In this document: in pieces, positions 37,101-49,100 of the stretch
Position numbering within the stretch: position 1 is the stretch's first letter
How the letters are laid out: every line of letters starts with the position of its first letter
Assembly: GCF_051020985.1 (NCBI RefSeq)
Contig: NC_135002.1
Location: 1,612,001 to 1,676,000, forward strand
Source of the DNA: Nomia melanderi
Taxonomy: Eukaryota > Arthropoda > Insecta > Hymenoptera > Halictidae
Length of the DNA stretch: 64,000 bases
Direction: 5' to 3'
The notes under the pieces: model-generated
Told to the model about the DNA's origin: nothing
Databases searched by the model: none
What the model saw: the letters and a program-made list of their open reading frames with translations, nothing else
Made by a program: the position numbers and the translations under genes

Positions 37101-40100
37101 GGCAAGTGCCACGATAGGCCCTATCCGTTAATCGAGGCAGCGAAGGAAACTTTGCTAACCGATTCTGGGTAAGCAGTTCTATCTTCTTAACCCTTTGCAC
37201 TCGAGAGGTGACTCGAAGTCTGTTAACCCCATGCCCTATGATTTCTTTCTCAACTCTGATCGATAAGAACGCAAAAGAACTTTTGGAAATGCAATATGAA
37301 ATAATCAAAAGATTTCAGTAAAAAGTTCAAATGTGACTCTTTAGCAACAAAAGTTCAAAAGTCACATCGTGGTCCGATTAGGGTTAATAAAACAGCTTTG
37401 TTCCTCGATTCACTTGGGACTTCTTTTTGAGTTTATTCCCAGAAATATCGTCTGTCTAGTTAGAAAATGTGAAATATTTCTAACTAAACACTTCCGAGTG
37501 CAAAGGGTCAGAAGATTCTTCGAACTATCCGAAACCTTCGATAGATGAAGCTAAATTATATATCAATTGCTTAAGTAATAGAAAAAAAGGAAACTAAGTG
37601 GTGATCTCTTGCTGTTCGAGTAATTCAATCATCCGTTTGAGACTTGGTACTCCGAATATAACAATTTCATCTCGAAATGAAATGAAAGGGTTAAAACATT
37701 CGACTAATTAGTTTCTCGTGTCCAGGAACAGTGTTCAGAAGACAAAAACGGCGGACAGTCGCAAGAAGACGAGGACACCGACAGTGCAGAGCAACGTGGT
37801 GGGCAGGAAACACGGTGCCAGAAGAAGTACCACGACAGCGGCACCAATTACCAGGAAACGTGCGTCTTCGCCGAGGCCAAAGTTCAGAACGTTCACCAGA
37901 TCCAAGGCTAGCAGGGAAGAGGACGACGACGATCGGGAAGTGGAACGACGCTCTTATAGTCCATCATCTGAGGAGGATGAGGATTCCGATGGCGGAAACA
38001 CGGTGAAAATCATCGAGAAAAGCGATAGGTCGAGGGAGAAGGGGAAAAGCAGGCCTAAGAACCGTTCGAGTTCGAATAGGAATCGCAGGAAGCAGACGCG
38101 TCGTAAAGAGAACAGGAACGATTCTCAGGAGGAGCCTCTCAGCAACAAGCTGACTACGCCTGAGCCACCTACTACGCCTGATCCTGGCAGCGGTAGGTTT
38201 AGATTCTTTGCGTAAAGCGCAAAACGAAGAAGAATTACACATTTATCTGAAAGAATTCGCATCATTTCGCGTTTTAACGCTAGAACTACCAAGCACTTAA
38301 ATTGAATCTTCTAAATTTCTTTATAAAACTTCTAACATTCCTTATATTTCAGTATAAGTATTACTAACTCGATTTCCTTAACGATTTCTCACGGAAGCAG
38401 CTGTACTTTTTCAATAATTGTAACAGAAGAAATTTAGTTCTTCCGTAACTGAAGAAATTTAATTCTGCTAGTTCTAGTGTTAAGATATTTTTATATCTTT
38501 TAATTTTAAAATAATGCTACGAATTTTGTTCTAGTTCTAGCGTTCTAATTATTTTTGTTCGAGCAGATTTCAAATGCGAGGACGAGGGATTCTTCTCGCA
38601 CCCCAGGGACTGCAAGAAATACTTCTGGTGTCTGGACAGCGGCCCCGGCGGTCTCGGCGTCGTTGCGCATCAGTTCACTTGCCCTTCTGGTAATTTTTGT
38701 TTTAGCTACCACTTCAGCAATCGTTGATAACACTAAAACTACCGATCAGTGAAGTTGACTTCTCGAAATTTCTTAGAGAAGGATCTATTGTTTTTTCAAT
38801 AACTGTAAAAGAATTTAGGAATGAATCATCTGACCTATCTAGCTCTAGTGTTAACAAAAAAGAAGACTTCCACCACATAAAACTTAGTTCGCGTATTGCT
38901 GAGACAATCTCTCCAAAATTTCTCAGAAAAGGATCTATTATTTTTTCAAGAATTATTTAAGAATGAGTCATCTGTCCTACCTAGATAAATCAACGACGAT
39001 TGTTAATATCCCAACAGGACTGGTGTTCAACAAGGCAGCAGATTCCTGCGACTATCCTCGCAACGTGGTCTGCCCGAAGGCAAAGACGTCGCAGACAGCG
39101 TCGACTACCAGAGCGCCGATAACGGCAGCGACTAGTCGCACGACTTACCTCTACAGCAGCACGCGCAGACCCACCACCGAGAAACCAGAGGAAGACGAAG
39201 AAGAGTACGACGAAGAATACGAGGACGAAGATGAGCTCGAGGAAGAGGAAGAGGTAGAAGAGAAGAAGGAACAGAGACCGAGAACCACTCCCAAGCCACT
39301 GCTCTATAAAACGATCACCAGGAACAGGCCCACTACCACTACGACCACCACCACCACAACTGAGCAGCCGTCGACGACGAAGAGGTCCGAGAGCCACGAA
39401 GAAACGGTGAAGCTGCTCGGCACCGACGACGAGGAAGACCCGAGAGTGATCAAAGAGCTGATTCAGCTGATTAAGAAAGCAGGTGAGTGGAACAGGGAAA
39501 TTCTGGTGTCCTTTCATTCGTCAATCAGTTGATTGTCCATGATTTAACCCTTTGCACTCGAGAGGTGACCCTCAAATTTAATTTCATATAAGAAAATTTC
39601 AAAGTGTTATATATAATATCGTGGGAATGGATGTATTTGAGTGTGTGAATGGATATATCGATGAGTGATGAACGTGTGTGCAATAGATGAATGACGCGAC
39701 TGTGTGAGCGCGTTTTGAATGAATGTTCAAAATGGAATATTCTAGATTATATTGATTTTCTCTATATTCCACAGGTGGAATCGAGGAGCTAGAAAAACAG
39801 TTGTTCCATCAGGAGAAGAGTACAGACGAATCAAGCACTAGTAAGGAACACGCTACTCCTGCTACTATAAGTCGTACTTTGTATGAAAGGGTGCTGAATC
39901 GTCAGTCGGGTAAAACTACGAGTAGAACGCGTACTTCTGGGACCTCGAGCTACGCGAATGGACCGGGTGGAGCGCAATTTGAAGGTCTGGACGAGCTTCC
40001 GGAAGTTAAGAGCTTGAGGAGGGCGCAGAAACCTCAGTATGTGACCATAGAGAGGCCTAAGTACGTATATTGCTTAGTCTATTAATTATTCTACGTCTAT

Positions 40101-43100
40101 ACTCAATTACGTACGTCTATTACTTAATTATTCTATTACTCGTATTCATTCATCCATTAACTCTTTGCGAACGAAGGTTCTTAGAAACATACAAAACCTT
40201 CACCAGATGAATTGAAATTATACATCATTAGTTCAAATAATAGAAAAAAGGGAAACCACGTGCTGATCTCTTGCTGTTCAAACAATTAAATCATCAAACA
40301 CAAAACTTTCATCTCGCCGAAATGTCGACATTCGTCGGGACGCTAACGATAACGTTCACTTCGACAGACCTTCTAGAAAAGAGCCAGCAATCGAAGAGGA
40401 CGAGGCGGAAGAAGACGACGACGACCTCGAAGAAGATATCGCTGACGTAGCGTCGTCCGAGGAGCAAACCGTCAGCAATCCATTCCTGACCAGTTCTACT
40501 CAAAGAGCGACGCCTAACTACTTCAACATTCGACGCAGCAGACCGTCCACCACTACATCCAGGTGAATTAATAAAACTGCAACCGACAGAGTCACAGTAC
40601 GCAATACAGTTCACGACTAAAAAGCAGCGCGTGCTTTCCAGAAACGAGAACGACGTGGAGATCAAGGACGAGGACGAAGAAGACGAGGCACCGGTTCGTT
40701 CCAGGCGCCCTTCGACCTATTCAAGGTGAGTACATTAAATATCACATTCTATAGTTTTACTGTGTCAAATCAGAACTGAGAGTCACCTCTCGACTGCAAA
40801 GGGTCAATATTAGTAAACAATATAGAATTCAAGGGACACGACTATTCTACCTACGCTTCACGAATAACTACGTCAAACGAACTTCAACATTGAACTTAGT
40901 AACTTCACTGTATCAAACTAAACAGCAACTGAGTCTCTCAAGTGCAAAGTGTGAAACAACACAAACACCTAACAAACATCAAATTCCAGAAGCACGGAGA
41001 GCTCCTTAGAGGACACCAAGGAAGACTCGGAGGACAGCGCGCCAACTACTAAATCCAGGTGCATACTCACTACTCGCCAAACTTCCACTCCCAAATTCCA
41101 AACTAACACGAGCCAACGTTCCACAGGTACGTTAGCATCCAAAGATTCCGAAGCACAACGGCCCGTTCCACGGAGCCAGTATCGCAAACATCAACAAGCC
41201 CGGAGCCAACAACAGAGCCGACCTCAAAGGCCGCAGAAGTCGAGGAGAAAGAAACCACGACCCCTGCGACCACAGCGTCCCCAAGCACCATCAGCTCGTC
41301 AACAACAACAACCTTCACCACGCCGAACAGCATCCAGATCTCCGACGCGGAGAAGCCAGCCAGCAGCGCAGAGGTCACGAGTTCAACGACGGAGGCCGTG
41401 AGGCTGGTGGAGGACTCCGCGACGGAGATCCTGTTGACCACCGCGCCGGCCAGTCAGTCGTCGACGCTGTCGGCGCCGAGCACTCGAGCCGTCAGCGCGA
41501 CGGTGTCGCAGCCGAGGCCGTTCCGGCGGAACCGGCCGACGACGGAGGCCTCGACCACGCCGCTGCCGGGGTCCAAGGTGAGTATAGCTCCGCGAAACAC
41601 CGCGCGCTCCTTTCTGGCGGGACGAGGTCGGTTGCGCCCGAGGCAGGAGACTTCTCCCGGGCCAGACGGCGAGAACGCGGCCCGCGCGACCGCCGAGGGC
41701 GCGGTCGGCCCGGCTGGGCCCGGCAGGTCGCGGCAGAGAGGCACGAGCAGGTACACGCCGCCCAGCTTCAGGGGCAAGCCCGAGGAGCCAGCGAACTCGC
41801 TGGTGAACGAGCGAGCGCGCTCCACGGAGGCTCCCAGCGCAGCCGAGAGCGCTCCCGAGCCGCCCAGACGGAGGTTCCGCAGGCCCATCTCGCGCGCCGT
41901 TACGGAGGGGCCGAAGGGCAACGAGCTGGAGGACAGTCCCATCGTGAGGATCACGCAGGGCGGGCCCAGGAGGACGTCCTCCAGGGCCAGGAGCGCCGCG
42001 AAGGACGACGAGAACGATAAGATCACGAACATCAAGGTGTTCAAGAAGCCCGCCGCGAACAGGGACATCTACGCCAGGACTAGGTACACCAGGAAGAGGA
42101 ACAACGAGGAGAGCAGCAGCAAGCAGGAGGAGGTTCAGAGTTTGAATCACTCGCCTACGACGGTGGCTATCTCCACGACGCTGGACGGAAGCGAGAGCGA
42201 CGCTTTGAAGGAATCGACGACGGAAGAGTTTAGGAGCACGAGTGTTGAGAGCTACGAGACGACTGCTTTGGGACTAGAAGACGCCACGGACTCTTTCGTC
42301 GAGACTAACACTATAGAGTCGGTCCCCACGGAGTCGATCGTGGAGAACGAAGTGGTCACGGATCAGCCTTCGACCACTGAACTCCCGCAGGCGACGACTG
42401 TCGGCAGCAACAAGATAGAGGACTTCGATCCTGACATCATCAAGATCGTCTTCCCAGGGAACAGCACTAACTTCCTGGTTCAGGAAGTTGGTGCCGCGAA
42501 CGCCACGGTGCCGAGGAGGAGGAAGGTCCTGTTGAGGAAAAGGCCGGTGACCTCGACCACTTCCGCGCAGGAGGACGAAGAGGAGCCAGCGCCTCGCAGG
42601 AGGAAGGTCATCAAGCGACTCCGCGTGCAGAATGCCACGGAAGTCCCTCCGACGGAGGACGATCGCATCATCCTCAGGTTCGCTTCCACGACCGCTAAGG
42701 AGGAGGAAGCTCCGAGCTTGCCGACCGTTGATGGAATCACCGGCATTGACGTCTCCACGGAGAGCCTATCCGCGTCGACGACGGAGACCGCGGGGACCGT
42801 GGACTACATCGTGATCAACGATTTCACTGCAGCCGGCTTCGAGACGCCGGGAAGCACGATCGACGAGTACTTCGAGAACTCCGACGCGGCCACGATGGCG
42901 TCGACGTTGGTCGACAACTTCACTGCGACTCAGAGCGGAGAGACCACGGACGCCTCGACGGAACCGACGACGCCGTTCCTAATCAAGTTCGCGGACACGG
43001 AGAACACTCTGGAGGAGACCTCGACGAGTCAGTCTGAGACTGTAGCGACGTCGACGTCGGCTCCTACCAGCCGGCGACTGGAGCCGTACAACAGGACGTA

Positions 43101-46100
43101 CTACCTGGACTCCAGGTTCGTCAGGAAGAAGTTCGTGCGCAGACGACCGGTGGAATCTTCGGACAACGCAGGACAGGTCGCGCCATCGAACACTCTTGTT
43201 CGAGTGTCCTCGACGACGGAGATAAGCAACCTCGAGGGAGCGTCGAAGCGGAGGAAGAGCCTGTTCATCCGCCGCAGACCGGTCACGTCGACGACCAGCA
43301 GGACCACGGGCTTCGTAGAGGAGTCGAACGAGAACCTGAACCTCGAGGAGGAGGAGGCGTCGTCGGAGACCACGCCCAGGACCAGCCGGGACAGCGTGTT
43401 CGAGATCAGCCTGCCGACGAGCAGCGACTCGAGGGAGTTCTGGAGCCAGTACACCACTCCGTCGACGGACCACCCGTCCTCGTTGGTCCCGCAAGAGGCG
43501 GACGAGTCTCTGCCGACGGGCAGCGAGGAGGTCTACCAGTCCACGAGCAGGCCCAACCGCCGGCCGGACAGCAGGCCCAGGTACAGGGTGCCCGACTCGC
43601 TGCGGAAGGTGAGCACGGAGGGCGCGTACGCCGCGGACTCGTCGCCGGAGGAGTCCGAGGACAGCAACGAGTCGAAGCCCAGGTACCAGAGCTTCCGGCA
43701 GCCCAGGACGCGGGTCAGGTACGAGGAGGGCACGCGGGAGGAGCAGGAGGAGGCGCTGGACGCGACGCAGTCGCCCAGCTTCGACTCGTCGACGCACGTC
43801 AGGACGCGGTTCTACGCGCGGCGGCCGGCCACCAGCACCGAGTCCGCGGTCACGGAGACGCTGATCCCCGCGAAGCGGTTCGACTACGTGGCCGACGCCC
43901 ACAGGAGGCAGCAGTCGCTGCGGACCACTCCCAGGAGCGCGAACGAGGAGCCGAAGAGGAGCGAGGACTCGACGAGCCCGAGTCCCAGCGAGGACAGGGC
44001 GGACCAGAACCTGGTGGAGCTGGAGTACGCGACGACGCCCTCGTCGCAGCCGCTGGTGACCAGGCTGGTGACCTCCGTCGAGGAGTCCGCCACCACCGAG
44101 CGGCAGAAGATCCTCATCAAGACGAAGTACTCGTCCCTGACCTCCACCACGAGGATACCGGTGCAGACGACGCCCTCGTCGGTGGCCGACGCGCCCAAGG
44201 ACTCCTCCGAGGACGAGTCGGCGAACGAGATCAGGCAGGGGATGGTGGAGCGGTCCACGCTGCCGATCGAGGGCGAGTTCCTCCATCGCGCCGGCCGCGT
44301 CACCACCGAGTCCCACGAGTCCTCCACCATCGAGATCGAGTCTGTGTTCAGCAACTTGATCGCCGGCAGGGAGGCCGGCCAGTGAGGCGTCGCGAGGCCG
44401 TCGCGGCGTAACTGTACATAGCGTTCATCTTCATCCATTGGAGGACACAGCAAGCGGGGAAGTCTCATCTCTCATGCATCATTCATTCGTAGAACTTCGA
44501 TTAGCGTCGCGCGAAACGTCCTGGCTAACGCCTGACTCCCGATCGGCATGCGGTCACTCGAGGAAGCGGAGAGTCGCTCCGCGAGGATGCTTCTCTTGGA
44601 CACATTTCACGGACACGCTCGATAAAGAGGACAACGATCGGAGAGATCGGCCGCCGTGTATCTTTCGTCTTCTCTCTCCGCCTCTACTCCTCCAGGACGG
44701 AGTCGAGCCGAACGCAGGGGAGGACGGAGCCGGGGATCGTGCATTAAGCGTGCTTGCCTTCTTCTGATTTTCAGGTCGCCGGCTCGGAGGCAATTAGACT
44801 GCCGACCCTGAAGGAACTTATCGGCCCGAGGGCCGCCGACAGTGCTTCGCCTGTGTATTTGAGCTTGCTCGAGAATCGGACGGGCCTCGTTCGTCGGAAC
44901 GACGAGAGCCGGCCGGCCGACGGCCCCTCGAACGGGGAGGCCCCCGAACAGGGTCCCCCGGCGGACGATAGGGACCCTTGGATTCTGGCCAAGGCGAAAC
45001 AGGCCGAGCTGGACCCGATCGGCGACAAGCTGCGCGCCTATTACGACGAGGATAACGCGGCGGACGAAGAGGAGTCCTCGCTGGCCAGGAAGAGGATCGA
45101 CCGCGAGGACTCCACCACCACCCTAAGGCCGACCACCATGCGAGGCACTCCTCTCACTCGGCTGATACAGAATCAGCCGCCGAGAGGATTCTACGTCACT
45201 AAGGGACAGACGGAACCGCCCGGCGACGAGGTCACCGAGATGGTCACTGCTGAGACCACTGTCCTGCCTACGGAAGAACCTGTTACCGAAGTTACAAGTT
45301 CGACGACGGTCGAACAGCCTGCGACTGTTCCCAGAGACAATAGTCCTCGGGCGACCACTGTGCGACCTCGACGCAGGGGGTCGAGGACTACTACCGAGGC
45401 TGCGGATGGTCATAGACGCGCTACTAGGAACAAAGGAAGAAGTAGACACAGAGGCAGAACGGAGGCTGCTTTGGTTAAGCAGAATGAGGTCAAGGATAGG
45501 GAGTCTTCCACGATAGCAGCGATTACTGAAACGTCCTCTAAGGAAAATAGGGATTCGTCTACAGCTGTCGGGTCGACTGTACCGATGACTGAATCAACTG
45601 TGGCTCCAGTGACTGAAGTTGAGGCTACCGTTGCGAAAGGATTACTGAATGACCTCTTGTCTTCGAGCACTAAGGGTTACGATGCTTTCCCTGAGGCTCT
45701 GAATGAGTCTCCAATCACGGAGAACGTAATCGAGTCGCGGTTGTCTGTGACTAGTCGCAGCGACGTTTCAGAGAACGTGGGAATGGATAGTCTGATGGAG
45801 TCTTCGACAGAAGAAGCGAGGAGCAAGGTGAAAGAGGATCGAGATACTTCATCGGAGAATGTAACTGAAACTATGACTAGTGGATTTAAACTAGATTCTG
45901 AATCCTCTACAGTGAACCAAGGTGCAATAAGCAAGAAAGAGGATCGAAGTATTCCAGCAGAGAACATAACTGAAGCAATTACTTCGCAAGGATTTAAACA
46001 AGATTCTGAATCCTCCACAGTGAACTCGACAATAAACCAAGTTGCAATAAGCAAGAAAGAGGATCGAGATATTCCAGCAGAGAACGTAACAGAAACAACT

Positions 46101-49100
46101 AGTTCGCAAGGATTTAAACAAGATTCTGACCACTCTACAATGAACTCAACCACCCAAGAAGCAAGAACCGAGGTTCAGATTCCACCAGAAAACATCACCG
46201 AAACAGCGACTGCTTCCCAAGAACCTAGCCCAGCCCCAGAATCCTCAACAGCGACCTCCACACCGAACCATCGATCAAGACACTCAGAAAACGACAATCA
46301 GAACGCAACAACAGAGACAGCACCGGTTCGCAGCAGACAAAAGGTGAACCTCCAGGAGTTCGGTCGCCGAGGGAACCGGGGTCGGGTCAAGCCGCCGAGC
46401 GACCAGGAGAACCTGGTGAAAGACGCGAGGAAGACGCAGCTGCCGCGCCGTCGCGTGCACGTGTACAGAGGACGAAAGCGCAGGCCGTCGACGAGCGTCG
46501 TCGGCGACTCGGTCCCGGAAGCGTCCGAGGAGCCAAGCCCGCGTGGTTACCGTAAAGGATCGAAGGTCGGCGGCAAGAAGCGAAAGCAGGTCGGGAAGGG
46601 CGGAGGAAACGCGGAGGAAGGGGTCAGGGTCGAGGAAAGTGTCGGTCGAAGCGAAGCTGAGGTCAGTTTAGACATAGACAACTCGTTTGCTCGGGGATAG
46701 AAGCGTAACGGCGAACGGGACGACCGCATAACACCTAGTAGAAACGTAGGGCTAACGTTTGCTCGCTGATCTTTCCCGTCTAACCAAAGCTATCGATAAG
46801 AAAGCGTAACAAAAGGGACGAATCAACGGCGTCGTTCATGAAAAAATAATAAAAATAAATAAAAAAGAGAGAATGGCCTGTGACTAATCGAACACGAGGA
46901 TTATCGTCTGCGCGTCCTACGGCTTTACTTTGCTCTCGCCTAACAGGCCATGGGGATTACCCGCATCTTCTCGGATGTATCCGATCCTCGGACGACGTTT
47001 GACCGGACCGTGTGTTACCCTCAGGAAGAATGGTGGTTTTTTTGAGAGAAAGAGCGGGAGAGAGAGAGAGAGAGAGAGGATCTTGTTGCACGGAAGGAGA
47101 ACTCGACGGGGACCTGCATCGTCGTCCATGCCTGCGCCTATTCTTCATCTGCCTGCAGATTTTTTTCTCTATACTTCTCCGGGCAAATTAACACAAACTT
47201 TATCTTCCCTCCTACTATCGCAACAATGGCGCGTGTCGCACGCTATCGCGCGCCACTTTATGTACCCCAGCCTGAGCTTCATCATTACCGTCTCTATATT
47301 CACCTTGTCGTGGACTGCAGTAGAAACTTTCGTGTCTTCGACTATGAAGGTCGTCGCGGTGGCTAACGGGCACCGTTGCTGCCCACCTCTATATTCTCTT
47401 TTATGCAACTGCGTTCGCGCGATGTTACGACTCCGAACTACGAAGGGTTCACGCTTAGCCGGAAATTATGTGTCGCTCGCTTGACCTCCAATTTAGTTGC
47501 GCCTGTTCCGCGCTGCGTGCAAAATGGCGGATATAGGATCGTGATCTTTTATTCGTTTTGTGATTTCTAACACGTTGAGTGCTGTGCGATTTTCATGAGA
47601 GGAATATGGAAAATGAAAACAATGGAATATTAGATTATTATTATTATTGCAGGTTTGTCGAATGTTACTGCGTTAGGTGGTGTTACTTGTGAGATAAGTT
47701 TTCAAATAATTATTCTTTAATCGAATGGATTAGAATAATTTGATTTGTTTGAGGTCAAAGGTGACCCTCGTGGCACCCAACGTGTTAAGAGATGTTTGCT
47801 TGAGTTATTTGAATACGTGTGATGCACCAATAAGCGACCTAACTTTGTTTATATCGGTTGTTCCAGTAATGGCCTTCGTTTGATACCCTCCGCCATTTTG
47901 AATCGGGAAGCGAAGCTAAAGTATTATATTATATTCATGATTAAATGAAAAATATAAAGAATATGATTATATATAATATAATTTTATATATAATTTATAT
48001 ATATAAAGTATTATTTATATTGTATTATATTCAATTTCAAATGTATCACGTGTTCGCTTAAAACAACAGATCGCTTATTGGCCAATGAATAAAAATCATT
48101 GTTTTAACCCTCTGCGGACGAACATCATTTCGGCATGTCGAATGATGGCGAATGATTCAACTGCTCGGACAATAGATTAGCATGTAGTTTCTGTTTCTGC
48201 TATTGTTTGAGTAATTAATATATAATTTACCTTCATCTGTTGACGGTTTTGTACATCTCGAAGAATCTTCCGCAAAGGGTTAATGTTGGAGGATAAAATC
48301 CGCCATTTTGCGAGCAACAGTCTAATAGTCGTCTCAGTGCTCTATTCTCTCGAACGACCGTTTCAAATATGGCTGACTAGCTCAATCGGTATAAGACCAC
48401 GGAAAACAATCACTCACTTTTCTCTTTTAAAATCTATTTATTTTAGAAATCGAATTAAAAAGTTCATTAACACGTTCAGTGCCACGTGTGCCACATGTGG
48501 TACACGTTAATTTTTGTATATTTGTTGTTCATAATCAAAATACAACCGAAATTTCCGTGGCACGGAACGTGTTAAACCCTATTATTTCGTTGACAAAATG
48601 AAAAAGACAGTACAGAGTTGTCAATTACCGACACTGACAAGTACAGCGCCACCTAACTGAAAAGTGGCCTGCAACTGACTTCAATTTCAAACGAATTCCC
48701 GCCATAGTATCCAACTGTGACTAAATGATGACTAAATTAACTAAACTCTTTTTCAATCGAGCAAATCATTCGAAAACAACTCTGCTTTCCAATAAAGGGG
48801 AGCAGAGCTGTTTAAAAAAAAATTCACTTTTCGCTTCCGAGAGTAAATGCGTCACGTCTAGGTTTTCACGAGGATTCGCTTATACCAATTGATCGATTTG
48901 GTCGAGCAAAAAGAATTGATCGAGCAACGGTCCCATTGCAAAGAAAGAGAATAGCACTCACCGTTTTTGGCTCTGTCGACATCAAATACAATCTGCGTGT
49001 GCTCCGCGAACAGGTGAATACCACCAAGAGCACGGTAACGTCTCTTCGAACCCCGGGAACGTCGGCGAACAGGTTCAGAAAACCAGGTGGATTCACGTTG

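Larger units (their letters stand above)
34025..37168 (+). other. Cht6 GH18 catalytic domain (exons 3-7)
   Basis: Exons 34025-34207, 34726-34985, 35671-35925, 36317-36502 and 36903-37168 encode the whole TIM barrel right after the signal peptide. The hallmark motifs occur in order: LLAIGGWNEGS, the catalytic FDGLDLDWEYP with the acid Glu intact, LLSYDYHSSYEP, GIPTYGRSYTL and GGIMFWTIDNDDF. The motif set predicts an active enzyme. Introns here carry an AT minisatellite (35130-35555), a TTAA element pair (35943-36243) and a 65-bp tandem repeat (36516-36775). Confidence 0.93.
46701..49013 (+). other. Cht6 intron or short-isoform 3' UTR
   Basis: Polyadenylation signals lie at 46848-46859, a (GA)n run at 47055-47081 and TTAA elements at 47567-47788, 48104-48283 and 48477-48575. 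A 184-codon frame at 46930-47484 includes the (GA)n run and has no recognisable features. No supported exon lies here. Confidence 0.6.

Noticed and set aside
42979..44316. 445-codon open frame on the minus strand, and a 255-codon one at 41383-42150
   Set aside because: They lie exactly opposite the giant Cht6 exon, in a GC- and Arg/Ser-codon-rich stretch that removes stop codons from the other strand. Their composition (Arg/Gly/Leu runs) is typical of antisense shadows.
46930..47484. 184-codon open frame on the plus strand
   Set aside because: Contains a (GA)n run read as Arg-Glu repeats, has no domain or splice partner, and lies after a poly(A) signal.
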